Below, one piece after another: positions 11,193 to 19,168 of a stretch of DNA of 64,000 bases (positions are counted from its first letter, which is position 1; every line of letters begins with the position of its first letter). The notes under the pieces were generated by a model, which saw nothing but the letters and a program-made list of their open reading frames with translations, had not been told where the DNA came from and did no database searches. Position numbers and translations under genes: made by a program. Origin of the DNA: Bacillus sp. FJAT-27225 (GTDB lineage Bacteria > Bacillota > Bacilli > Bacillales > Cytobacillaceae); the NCBI RefSeq assembly GCF_001685025.1, contig NZ_MAYU01000001.1, forward strand, positions 186,001 through 250,000, given 5' to 3'.

Positions 11193-11607
11193 TTTGATCT
11201 CGATTTGGTATTCCTTTTTCCGAATAGGAAGTAATGATGAAGTAAGTAAAGGACGTGAGTGGTTGTTCGTAGTTGGAAGCATTGCAGCAATTATTTTCAC
11301 TATTTTCATTTTTAAAAAGTTTGATATTAAAAATCCTTTTTCGAAATCACTTTGTCTGGCTATTGCTCTATCCATTCTGGCCCTTGTATGTCTTGCCCAG
11401 AACTATACACAATCGCTAATCCCTGAAGCCAATGATGGAATCTCAATTTCAAATTCATTTGCTTATGCAATTATTGGCGAAAATCAATGGTCTCAATCAA
11501 TGTTTAAACACTATTTTGAGGGTTCTGCTTACCTGACATTATTTTTAATGGTTTTATTCCCGATTGTTCTAGCCCTTGAGACAAGGATGACAAAAAAAAC
11601 TACTTAA
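11182..11607 (+). CDS. Hypothetical membrane protein, about 141 aa
   Basis: Three probable membrane segments (FVVGSIAAIIFTIFIF, LCLAIALSILALVCLA, YLTLFLMVLFPIVLALE) with an outward loop between the second and third. No family is recognised. The TTG start at 11182 has no good ribosome site; a TTG at 11194 is an alternative. Translation may depend on the overlapping 30-aa frame, or the 5' end may be damaged. It is followed after 14 nt by a VOC gene that has its own ribosome site. Confidence 0.5.
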   Translation: MLSSLISIWYSFFRIGSNDEVSKGREWLFVVGSIAAIIFTIFIFKKFDIKNPFSKSLCLAIALSILALVCLAQNYTQSLIPEANDGISISNSFAYAIIGENQWSQSMFKHYFEGSAYLTLFLMVLFPIVLALETRMTKKTT

Positions 11608-11621
11608 AAAGGAGTGTAAGT

Positions 11622-12002
11622 ATGATTAGCAGAGTAGGGCAAATCATGTTGTATGTTAATAATCAAGATGAATCGGTCCAATTTTGGACAGATGTCGTGG
11701 GCTTTTTTGTCATTGCTGAAGAGAATAACGGCGGGATGCGATGGATTGAAATCGCTCCAGCAGAGGATGCGCAAACAACCATCGTTCTCCATGACAAAGA
11801 ATTCATTGCAAAAATGGAACCCGACATGAATCTTGGGACACCGTCATTAATGTTCTTTACGAAGGACCTCGACGAGCTGCGTAAAAGATTAGTAGACCAT
11901 CATGTTACTGTTGGGCAAGTAGTTACAATGCCGTCTGGAAGATTGTTTAACTTTGCAGATCGCGAAGAAAATTATTTCGCGGTTATGGAAAAGAATCTCT
12001 AG
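11622..12002 (+). CDS. VOC / glyoxalase-fold protein
   Basis: 126 aa, ATG after AAAAAGGAG. A single glyoxalase-type module: VGQIMLYVNNQDESVQFWTD, ENNGGMRWIEIAPAE, then TPSLMFFTKDLDELRKRL. Metal-ligand positions are partly kept, including the C-terminal Glu in DREENYFAVME. VOC proteins of this size act as isomerases, dioxygenases or thiol-transfer resistance proteins; the substrate cannot be told from sequence. Probably co-transcribed with the preceding membrane protein. Confidence 0.8.
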   Translation: MISRVGQIMLYVNNQDESVQFWTDVVGFFVIAEENNGGMRWIEIAPAEDAQTTIVLHDKEFIAKMEPDMNLGTPSLMFFTKDLDELRKRLVDHHVTVGQVVTMPSGRLFNFADREENYFAVMEKNL

Positions 12003-12172
12003 GAGAGTGTATTAAACCATATCCTTGCCTTTCCCAGGCAAGTGGGGGCACCCCCTTGGAAAATATACTTCCGCATTTTAAGAGCTGTTACTTAAAATGG
12101 TAGCAGCTCTTACCTATGAATTGATCTAAAACTGTTGACACTTCTATTTTGATTTCGGGGGGATTGAGGCGG

Positions 12173-12349
12173 ATGTTCTGGACAATCGTCTGGATCTTAT
12201 TTATTGTTTTTGTTCTTTACAGCCTAGCAACAATACAATATCAATTAAACTTGATTATGAAACATCTAAATGTAAAAGAATCTAAAGCTGAAAAAGTCAG
12301 CAATGAAGAGATTGAAAAAGAATTGGAAGAATATCAAAAGCGTCTATAA
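12173..12349 (+). CDS. Small membrane-anchored protein, 58 aa
   Basis: ATG at 12173 with GGGGGGA at 12157-12163. One N-terminal membrane helix (IVWILFIVFVLYSLATIQYQ) is followed by a charged coil ending EEIEKELEEYQKRL. The layout is common among small Bacillus membrane proteins with unassigned roles. A TTG nine bases upstream is an alternative start. Confidence 0.6.
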   Translation: MFWTIVWILFIVFVLYSLATIQYQLNLIMKHLNVKESKAEKVSNEEIEKELEEYQKRL

Positions 12350-12437
12350 TCAACCTAAAGTCATTTAATAGCAGTTTCCTATATGGCTGTTTTCACAAAC
12401 TTTGTTGCTATTAGAAAAGACATAGGACTGGTATCCA

Positions 12438-12567
12438 GTTGATTGGAGCGGAAGGTGCGAGACTCCTGCGGGACAAGCGGGACAGGTGAGACCCCACAGT
12501 CGCTTTAGCGACGAGGAGGCTCACCGCACGCCCCGCGGAAAGCGAGCATCCTGTAGCGGAAATCAAC
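12438..12567. repeat. Dispersed Bacillaceae imperfect palindrome (about 130 bp)
   Basis: Outer arms GTTGATT (12438) and AATCAAC (12561) enclose GC-rich segments such as GAGACTCCTGCGGG, GCTTTAGCG and GAGGCTCACCG. I recognise this block as an intergenic repeat scattered through many Bacillus-related genomes. It is far more GC-rich than its surroundings and can fold into a long branched hairpin. No protein is encoded. Confidence 0.8.
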
Positions 12568-12633
12568 CATTCCAAAAAACAACTTTCTTTTAGAAAACAG
12601 CCTTTTATATAAAATACTAAAGGGGCAGAAAAA

Positions 12634-13128
12634 GTGGAGAAAAAGTTAAACAAAATTACCACAAACCTCTGGTTTAACACTGAAGCTGAAGAGGCGGCAA
12701 GGCATTATACCTCTATATTCCCTAATTCCAGCATAGGCAAAGTTATACGATATGGAAAAGAACGGCACGAAATAGAACCGCTTACCGAAGGTGATATTAT
12801 GACTGTTCACTTTATCCTAGATGGACATGAATTTGTTGCGTTAAATGGAGGACCCCAATTCAAGTTTACTGAAGCCATTTCTTTTATCGTGAATTGTGAT
12901 TCTCAAGATGAGATTGATTTTTACTGGGAAAAGCTCTCAGAAGGCGGAGATGAGAAGGCTCAGGTGTGTGGCTGGCTTAAGGATAAATATGGAGTTTCTT
13001 GGCAAATCGTTCCTTCTAGCCTGAACGAAATGTTAACAGATCCGGTTAAGTCAGAAAAAGTGATGAAGGCATTGCTTCAAATGAAAAAGATTGATATGAA
13101 CGTTTTGAAGGAAGTATTTGAGGATTAA
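12634..13128 (+). CDS. PhnB-like VOC-superfamily protein
   Basis: 164 aa from GTG with AAAGGGG about 9 nt upstream. NLWFNTEAEEAARHYTSIFP, HEFVALNGGPQFKFTEAISF and DKYGVSWQIVPS mark the PhnB/3-demethylubiquinone-methyltransferase-like group. The C-terminal extension (LNEMLTDPVKSEKVMKALLQ) is characteristic of this longer subtype. Distantly paralogous to the gene at 4929. Reaction unknown. Confidence 0.85.
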   Translation: MEKKLNKITTNLWFNTEAEEAARHYTSIFPNSSIGKVIRYGKERHEIEPLTEGDIMTVHFILDGHEFVALNGGPQFKFTEAISFIVNCDSQDEIDFYWEKLSEGGDEKAQVCGWLKDKYGVSWQIVPSSLNEMLTDPVKSEKVMKALLQMKKIDMNVLKEVFED

Positions 13129-13132
13129 AGAG

Positions 13133-13163
13133 AAGGTGTGCTTGAGAGATGCACACCTTTTTT
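13133..13163 (+). terminator. Terminator
   Basis: AAGGTGTGC pairs with GCACACCTT and runs into TTTTTT. Confidence 0.8.
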
Positions 13164-13371
13164 AATGCAAGTATGGAAATAGTGAGGTGCTGGAACAGGA
13201 AGGGGAAAATGTCCTTGACTAGATCACACAGTTCAAAGACAAAAGGGCAGTGCGAAAATGTGAACTTGTCCTTGAGCCAGAATTTCAAGGACAAAACCTC
13301 ATGGCAAATATGTGAATTTGTCCTTAGTCACGCCGCTGCAGTCCCAATTGCTATAAGATCATGTTTTGCTA

Positions 13372-14307
13372 TCATAATGGACGTACCATTATTTTTAAAA
13401 AATCTTGTACAAACCTCGTGTAATCGAGCTTTATGGCTATTTTTGTTTTACCGCCTTGGCTTGTCGGCCTTATATCAATATAGGATAAGCCATGTGCTTC
13501 TCCTGCGTCATCAATTACCTTTACATCGGAACTAATATATTCACATAATGAAGGGTCATTAACAATCATAACAGTCAGCAGGTCATGTACAGGAGCGCCG
13601 CGGCCACTTGGAATATTCTTTTTATATGCTTCCCGATAATATTCGTAGATTGGTTGAACTAAAAATGTAAATGGAGATTTTGAGTTTTGTAAAATGTATT
13701 GCACCATCTCCCTTGTAATGAAAGCAGTCTGCGTCACATTGAGGGGAGTTATGGTCAGATTATGAGCACTCCTCACTACATAATTGCTCGATGTTGGGTC
13801 ACCAAAAAAGTTTGCTTTTACCAGCGGGGTAACATTGCCTGGCACAAAGAAAGCTCCACCCATTACATAAAAAGCCCCTACCTTCTTAATATCTTCATCA
13901 AACAATGTAAAAGCAGTGGCCAAAGCGGTGGATCTCCCCGTGTCGACGATGTTCAAGTCCCCTTGATATCGATTGATGATTTGCCTTACAGTATCGAAGT
14001 GATGAGTTTGAAAGGCCAGTCCGAATGGCGGCAAGATTGGGCCGAGTCCTTCACTTCCATGAATCTCTGGATAATATACGTCTTGATCCGGTTCAACTGA
14101 AGTAGCAGCCCCTGAGATAACAGGGATATGTGTTTGATTGGCAATCTGAAGCAAATAATAGGCATTCGCCGTTGCTTTTTGTTTCGTCACATTTCCATAG
14201 CTTGTTACAATTCCGACCAGTTCCAGATTTGGATTCAGAAGGATATAAATGATGGCAATTGAATCATCAATTCCAGGGTCACAAAATAATAATATTTTTT
14301 TCTTCAT
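13372..14307 (-). CDS. Inosine-uridine preferring nucleoside hydrolase family protein
   Basis: 311 aa. ATG at 14307 (MKKKILLFCDPGIDDS) with GGAGGT five bases upstream. CDPGIDDS is the calcium-binding DxDxxxDD-like signature of the family. Further hallmarks are IPVISGAA, HGSEGLG, YVMGGAFFVPGNVTP, and late Asp/His residues. The enzyme hydrolyses ribonucleosides to base and ribose. The first Asp is followed by Pro-Gly as in typical members. The riboswitch-controlled nucleoside importer about 2 kb away could supply substrate, though on a different transcript. Confidence 0.9.
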   Translation of the reverse strand: MKKKILLFCDPGIDDSIAIIYILLNPNLELVGIVTSYGNVTKQKATANAYYLLQIANQTHIPVISGAATSVEPDQDVYYPEIHGSEGLGPILPPFGLAFQTHHFDTVRQIINRYQGDLNIVDTGRSTALATAFTLFDEDIKKVGAFYVMGGAFFVPGNVTPLVKANFFGDPTSSNYVVRSAHNLTITPLNVTQTAFITREMVQYILQNSKSPFTFLVQPIYEYYREAYKKNIPSGRGAPVHDLLTVMIVNDPSLCEYISSDVKVIDDAGEAHGLSYIDIRPTSQGGKTKIAIKLDYTRFVQDFLKIMVRPL

Positions 14308-14665
14308 CGGAACCTCCAAGTTTAACCACCCATCTATTAATCTTTATTTTAACCTTAGGCTTGGTATGCACTTTGCTTAAAAGCAGAGGCTCAATATAAG
14401 AATGAACTTCCTGGTTTTTTCCAAAAAGAGGGCCAAATCCCGAAAGTCCTGAAGAGATACTTGTCCTTGTATCCCGACCATAAATACACCGGCCTTAATG
14501 ATCCGGATCTGAGCACACAGCGAGGGAAGAAAACAATGAAATCAGAATCTCACAGGTGCACACGTTGGAGTAGCAGTGACAAATTTCAGGTTCTTTAGGA
14601 TAATGGGTATGTATTTGTTGCGAAAACAATAAAGGTAAAACTCATAAAGAAGGACGTGCTATAAG
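14308..14665. other. Intergenic region with a possible decayed ORF
   Basis: About 360 bp between divergent genes. A plus-strand frame from about 14380 to 14598 stays open for about 70 codons, including LSLYPDHKYTGLNDPDLST, but has no start codon with a ribosome site. It may be a fragment of a lost gene; I cannot name it. Confidence 0.3.
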
Positions 14666-15373
14666 ATGAATCTTGAAATGGTTATGCAGGAACTTGAAGC
14701 CCTTGGCAAGGAACGAACGAAAAAAATATACATATCCAATGGTGCACAAGAGCCGCTTTTTGGCGTAGCAACAGGTGCTATGAAACCAATCGCAAAGAAG
14801 ATAAAAATAAATCAACCTTTAGCTGAGGAGCTTTATGCCACAGGGAACTATGATGCAATGTACTTTGCTGGCATCATTGCGGATCCAAACGCCATGACTG
14901 AGCAGGATTATGACCGTTGGATGGATGGGGCGTACTTTTATATGCTGTCCGATTATGTTGTGGCTGTAACATTATCAGAGTCAGATATTGCTCAGAAAGT
15001 AGCCGATAAATGGATCGGAAGTGGTGAGGAGCTAAGAATGTCAGCAGGCTGGAGCTGCTACTGCTGGCTCCTTGGGAATCGGCCGGACGTTGAATTTTCG
15101 GAAGAGAGGATTTCCTCTATGCTTGATCAGGTCAAAGAGACGATACACGAATCGCCGGAACGAACAAAATCAGCGATGAATAACTTTATTTACACTGTAG
15201 GGATATCCTATTTGCCGCTACATGAAAAGGCGGTCGAGACAGCGTTAGCGATAGGTATAGTAGAAGTCAAACGCGGCAAGAAAAAAAGCAGTTTCCTAAA
15301 TGCCTATGAAAGTATTCAAAAAGAAGTCGATAAAGGCAGGGTAGGTTTTAAACGAAAGTATGTAAGATGTTAA
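14666..15373 (+). CDS. DNA alkylation repair family protein (AlkD-like HEAT repeats)
   Basis: 235 aa, ATG start. The sequence QELEALGKERTKKIYISNGA, MKPIAKKI and WMDGAYFYMLSDYVV, followed by helical repeats, matches the DNA alkylation repair enzyme family (COG4912), single-domain HEAT-like solenoids that recognise or excise N3/N7-alkylated purines in AlkC/AlkD. I cannot confirm the catalytic Asp/Trp residues, so it may be a binding-only member. Monocistronic. Confidence 0.75.
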   Translation: MNLEMVMQELEALGKERTKKIYISNGAQEPLFGVATGAMKPIAKKIKINQPLAEELYATGNYDAMYFAGIIADPNAMTEQDYDRWMDGAYFYMLSDYVVAVTLSESDIAQKVADKWIGSGEELRMSAGWSCYCWLLGNRPDVEFSEERISSMLDQVKETIHESPERTKSAMNNFIYTVGISYLPLHEKAVETALAIGIVEVKRGKKKSSFLNAYESIQKEVDKGRVGFKRKYVRC

Positions 15374-15551
15374 AATTAGTTTTTTGTTAACAAAAATCAT
15401 AAAACCAATGGGTTGGATGACAATGGTCAGGCAACTTATAGTATCCATATTGCTAGGTTCACAAGAAAGGTCTTTTGCTTTTTACTTACCTGATTAGCCT
15501 GAATAAGTTAAAATGTACTATTCGGGGATTTCTTTAGATTAGGTGATGAAA

Positions 15552-16430
15552 ATGAAATGGAATGAAAAAGTAAAAGACGATAATTATAAGGTGTTTGCTT
15601 TGCTGAGCAACTATTTGAATCATGTACCTGACTTTGTGAGAAAGGTAGAGGTCGAAGAGATTGTTCAAGGCGGGCTGACCTATGAATACGCGTTTGCTGT
15701 CATACTCGCAGCTGGATTTGGCCTTGATATTATCGATAACAATGACGATAAGGATTTATTTAACGCTTATTTCAGGGAAATGTTTCATAGACTGGACACT
15801 CATGATTTTTACACGAATCCGTATTATAAAAATATTCAAATCCCAACAATTAAACTCGGTACGAGTGAGCTTAAATATGACAAATTTAAAGCCTTTGAAG
15901 GATTTGTATGCGATGATATAGTCTTAACAAAAGAAGGAAGACAGATTCCGCAAATAGGGTTTTTTGATACGGATTTCGAGTTTCCAGCCGTTTTGGAAAA
16001 TGGCCGGATTTGGATGACGGTGACCCCAAATGAAATCGAGACGATGAAAGAGCCAATCGATGAGGCTTCCGGGCATGTGCTAACCTATGGTCTCGGCCTT
16101 GGCTATTTTACCTACATGGTTTCAGAAAAAGAACAGGTAGAAAGTGTAACAGTAGTTGAAATGAACGAAGATGTTATTCAACTGTTTACGACCTATATTC
16201 TGCCGCAATTTAAACATGCTAACAAAGTGAAGATTATTAAATCCGAAGCATTTGACTATGCCGAGAAACAAATGCCTGCTGTTAATTATGACTTTGTGTT
16301 TACGGATTTATGGCACGATGTTTCAGACGGACTCGACATGTACATCAAGATGAAAAAGTACGAGGCTGCCTGTCGAAACTCCAAATTCAGCTATTGGATT
16401 GAAAAGTCCATTTTGTGCTATCTAGAATAA
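15552..16430 (+). CDS. SAM-dependent methyltransferase / spermidine-synthase-like protein
   Basis: 292 aa from ATG 15552 with TTAGGTGA upstream. The N-terminal 160 residues look unique. From about residue 175 a Rossmann methyltransferase core appears: GHVLTYGLGLGYFTYMVSEK (motif I), VTVVEMNEDVIQLF (motif II acidic) and YDFVFTDLWHDVSDG (motif IV). The order resembles spermidine-synthase folds, but no polyamine site is evident. Stand-alone between terminators. Confidence 0.7.
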   Translation: MKWNEKVKDDNYKVFALLSNYLNHVPDFVRKVEVEEIVQGGLTYEYAFAVILAAGFGLDIIDNNDDKDLFNAYFREMFHRLDTHDFYTNPYYKNIQIPTIKLGTSELKYDKFKAFEGFVCDDIVLTKEGRQIPQIGFFDTDFEFPAVLENGRIWMTVTPNEIETMKEPIDEASGHVLTYGLGLGYFTYMVSEKEQVESVTVVEMNEDVIQLFTTYILPQFKHANKVKIIKSEAFDYAEKQMPAVNYDFVFTDLWHDVSDGLDMYIKMKKYEAACRNSKFSYWIEKSILCYLE

Positions 16431-16483
16431 ATGGGAAAGATTTTCGTGAGTTCTCAAAAATAGCGACTTTACTACTTAAAAGC

Positions 16484-16522
16484 AAAAAACTATCCTTCAA
16501 TAAAAATTGAGGATAGTTTTTT
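16484..16522. terminator. Bidirectional terminator
   Basis: AACTATCCTTCAA pairs with TTGAGGATAGTT, with an A run before and a T run after. It separates the convergent methyltransferase-like gene and nupG. Confidence 0.8.
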
Positions 16523-16526
16523 ACGT

Positions 16527-17720
16527 TTAAATAAACATATTGACAAAAATCGCAGTAATAAAGCTTGCCATCGTACCAGCGATAATCGCTTTAAAACTCA
16601 TGGATGCAATAATTTTCTTCTTTGATGGTGCCAAGGAACCAAGGCCTACAATTAATTGGCCAATTGAAGACAGATTTGCAAAGTTACAAAGTGCAACAGA
16701 CAAAATCGCAACGGTCTGCGGCTTTAGTTCCTCTTGTAATTTTAGTACTTCCTGGAATGCAATCAGCTCATTGGCTGCAAGCTTCGTTCCGATAATGGAT
16801 GCTGCACGGAAAGCATCTTCTAAAGGCACCCCGACAAGTAAAGCGAAAGGGAAGAAAATATAACCGAATATGGTAGCTAAATCTGTTCCGATTATGCCCA
16901 ATATGCCGTCTGTAAGTGCCAAAATACTAATAAATGCTATAAGCAAGCCACCAATATTAGCGGCAAGCTTCACTCCGCTTACAGCTCCTTCAGAAATGGC
17001 TTCAAAAATATTAGAGTGTCCTGCCTTTTCCATTTGGATATCTTCATTCGTTATGGACACTTCTGTTTCAGGCTCCATAATTTTGGACATTACAATTGCG
17101 ACAAATGGGACGGAGAAAACAGAAATCAGCAAATACTTAATATCAATCCCCATTTGTGCATATGACAAAAGGATTGCACCACTTGCGGAAGCGGTGCCCC
17201 CAACCATAACAGTAAACAGTTCAGAACGTGTTAGTTTTGCCAGATAAGGCTTGATCAGCAATGGGGATTCTACTACGCCGAGCATCGTATTGGCAACTGT
17301 GTTAAACGATTCAACACGGGTGGTACTAAACACTTTTCCAACGAACCAGCCGAGTCCTCTGACAACCAGTGGGATGATCCGAAGATAATACAGCGCTGAG
17401 ACCAAGGCAGAGATAAAGATGATGACAGATAGAACTTGAATTGCGAAAACAAATCCTACATTCGTACCTTCCGCAAAAAAACCGCCAAATAAGAAATCGA
17501 TGCCTGCCTGGCTATAATTCAGAACATGTTGTACGCCCTGAGCAGCACTTGTAAGAATCCATCGGCCAAGGGGAACATTGAGCATAAAGTAAACAAAAAC
17601 TCCTTCTAACGCCACTGCAATTAGAATCGTACGCCATTTGATAGCCTTTTTATGTTTACTTAAAAGCCAAGCTAAAAACAATAACCCGACTAGGGAAAGA
17701 AAACCAAATAAAAACTTCAT
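16527..17720 (-). CDS. nupG: Purine nucleoside transporter of the CNT/NupC family
   Basis: 397 aa, the same length as Bacillus NupG, starting with ATG at 17720 behind AAGGAGGT. It is a multispanning concentrative nucleoside transporter (proton or sodium symport). Recognisable segments are GVVESPLLIKPYLAKLTRSE, GGTASASGAILLSYAQMGI, FGYIFFPFALLVGVPLEDAF and CNFANLSSIGQLIVGLGSLAP. The CNT signatures (ESPL and the late NFAN-SSIG) are intact. A guanine-class riboswitch with a terminator lies in the 5' leader, so expression should fall when guanine or hypoxanthine is plentiful. Confidence 0.93.
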   Translation of the reverse strand: MKFLFGFLSLVGLLFLAWLLSKHKKAIKWRTILIAVALEGVFVYFMLNVPLGRWILTSAAQGVQHVLNYSQAGIDFLFGGFFAEGTNVGFVFAIQVLSVIIFISALVSALYYLRIIPLVVRGLGWFVGKVFSTTRVESFNTVANTMLGVVESPLLIKPYLAKLTRSELFTVMVGGTASASGAILLSYAQMGIDIKYLLISVFSVPFVAIVMSKIMEPETEVSITNEDIQMEKAGHSNIFEAISEGAVSGVKLAANIGGLLIAFISILALTDGILGIIGTDLATIFGYIFFPFALLVGVPLEDAFRAASIIGTKLAANELIAFQEVLKLQEELKPQTVAILSVALCNFANLSSIGQLIVGLGSLAPSKKKIIASMSFKAIIAGTMASFITAIFVNMFI

Positions 17721-17791
17721 GATGAACCTCCTTGTACTAGCTTCATAGGCAGCCCTTATTGAAGTAAGATGTCTGACTTCTTATATGGAAA

Positions 17792-17841
17792 ATAAAAAAG
17801 GTGCATACTCTTCAATCTATAAAGAAAGAAGAGAATGCACC
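17792..17841 (-). terminator. Riboswitch-controlled terminator in the nupG leader
   Basis: On the minus strand GGTGCATTCTCTTC pairs with GAAGAGTATGCACC around a 22-nt loop, followed by TTTTTTATT. It lies between aptamer and coding region, as in transcriptional-attenuation purine riboswitches. Confidence 0.88.
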
Positions 17842-17873
17842 AGGGTATCACCTGTAACAAATGCTCAAGCTTT

Positions 17874-17942
17874 CCTTATAGTCCGGCACTTTACGGCTGC
17901 CGGGTAGAGACTTATGGACCATATTTCCATATATATATAAGG
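17874..17942 (-). promoter_or_regulatory. Purine (guanine-class) riboswitch aptamer
   Basis: P1 arms CCTTATA and TATAAGG enclose the conserved core read on the minus strand: ATATGGTCCATAAGTCTCTA, then the CCGGC / GCCGG hairpin. The discriminator base before P1 3' is C (GGACTAT), as in guanine/hypoxanthine aptamers; adenine types have U. Placed upstream of nupG with its own terminator, so ligand binding should end transcription. Confidence 0.93.
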
Positions 17943-18131
17943 ATTGTATGAAGTTGATTTTTGAATTCTACCAGACGTTTTGCCAATAAACAATAGCTTT
18001 ATAAAAAGTAATAAAATAGTGAATTTTCTAATCGTCACTATTGTTAAATGGCAGACCCTTTACAAGGGCAAGGAGGCACACTGCTGCTTCATTGAATCTC
18101 AAATCTCCCTTTGAGGCCTTCTATTGTATTG

Positions 18132-18590
18132 TTAAGATTTTAAGGCCAGGAATAGAAGGCCGGCTGTAACTAAATGAAGAACCAGCCCTATAAAAGTAAA
18201 AAAAAGGACCATGGCTTGCTCTGTAAAAATAGTCATTGGCAAACCGCATAGGGCAGGATTAAGTCCTACCGCACCAAGCATGACTCCCATGATTCCGCCA
18301 ACTCCTCCATTAAAAACACCCGCAATAACAGTTTGTGTGTTTACCATCAAACCGAAAAGGATTCCGATTCCTACAGAGCAAATAAGAACAATTCCTTGAA
18401 TCACGATATTTTCCGGGTTTAATAGATAAATACTCACACCAAGTGAGAGAGAGGTTATGGCACTCGCTATAGAGGTGAGTGTGTATCCAAAGCGGTCACT
18501 GAACAAATATCTTCTTTTGAAAAAAATCCGAAAGATGGCGGAACCAATAAAAAAATTAAGTATTGTTGCGGAAATCAGAACAGGTTGCAC
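18132..18590 (-). CDS. Membrane protein, paralogous to its upstream neighbour, beside mnx cluster
   Basis: 152 aa; GTG at 18590 with GGAGGT about six bases upstream. Four or five membrane segments. The segment IGILFGLMVNTQTVIAGVFN matches GTLFGALFDYQTVLSGFFN in the next gene, so the pair arose by duplication. 24 nt separate them, indicating an operon. It is transcribed away from mnx. Its position suggests an mnx accessory, possibly equivalent to the mnxA/mnxB region of Bacillus sp. SG-1, but I cannot confirm that from memory. Confidence 0.65.
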   Translation of the reverse strand: MQPVLISATILNFFIGSAIFRIFFKRRYLFSDRFGYTLTSIASAITSLSLGVSIYLLNPENIVIQGIVLICSVGIGILFGLMVNTQTVIAGVFNGGVGGIMGVMLGAVGLNPALCGLPMTIFTEQAMVLFFTFIGLVLHLVTAGLLFLALKS

Positions 18591-18614
18591 AGGAGACCTC
18601 CGAATAATTGTTTT

Positions 18615-19031
18615 TTATGAACTGTTGACAGATAGGATTAGCAGGACAAAGCTGCCTATTAGAAAAATTTGTATGAACAGGATGAATAACGGTCCTTCAG
18701 CTGCAGCTGTTCCTACCATGGGAGCCATTACTCCCATCATTAGTCCATTAAAAAAACCAGAGAGGACAGTCTGATAATCAAAAAGCGCACCGAACAATGT
18801 CCCAGCAGCCATCCCCACAAGAATCGCCATGATTGTTACTTCTTTATAGTGAAGAGGGAATAAATTAATCATAATTATTCCAGCCCCAAGTGCCATTCCT
18901 CCACCCGTAACCATCGAAATATTCATCCCCAAATGAAAACCAATTAATTTCCTTTTTGGATAGATAAAGATAAAACATGCAACCGCCGCCACAATTTGGA
19001 CTGGCAGCAGCCAGGGTATCCATAGTGCCAT
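18615..19031 (-). CDS. Membrane protein, first gene of the pair divergent from mnx
   Basis: 138 aa, ATG at 19031 preceded by GGGGAGTGA. Begins MALWIPWLLPVQIVAAVACF and has about four membrane helices with glycine-rich packing (MNISMVTGGGMALGAGI). Paralogue of the following gene. Longer in-frame starts upstream would read through the promoter-like segment and lack a ribosome site. Function unknown; a metal-transport or spore-membrane role is only suggested by the neighbourhood. Confidence 0.65.
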   Translation of the reverse strand: MALWIPWLLPVQIVAAVACFIFIYPKRKLIGFHLGMNISMVTGGGMALGAGIIMINLFPLHYKEVTIMAILVGMAAGTLFGALFDYQTVLSGFFNGLMMGVMAPMVGTAAAEGPLFILFIQIFLIGSFVLLILSVNSS

Positions 19032-19049
19032 TAAAATCACTCCCCATGA

Positions 19050-19076
19050 CAGCCTATGCTTTCTTGAGGAATGGGT
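19050..19076 (-). promoter_or_regulatory. Candidate sigma-K-type promoter for the divergent membrane pair
   Basis: On the minus strand AC, 16 bases, then CATAGGCTG approximates the mother-cell sigma-K pattern (AC-N16/17-CATANNNTA). It lies about 20 bp before the start codon. Suggestive only; the published SG-1 mnx operon was reported to have a sigma-K-like promoter. Confidence 0.3.
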
Positions 19077-19168
19077 GATTCCCCTTATCGTACAAACTTT
19101 GATTCGCTCATTTGTGAGCTGCAGCATAAGATGAAGGGATTGGAGTTCTTTTAGGGAGATGGATACAC

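Noticed and set aside
13149-13535. Plus-strand ORF after the PhnB-like gene, containing TTGTCCTT repeats
   Set aside because: It begins inside a terminator and runs antisense into the nucleoside hydrolase; the short repeats (near 13210, 13268, 13318) are too few and diverged to call.
19125-19133. CATAAGATG as sigma-K -10 for the mnx operon
   Set aside because: No AC -35 element at 15-17 bp upstream; kept only as a thought because a mother-cell promoter is expected here.
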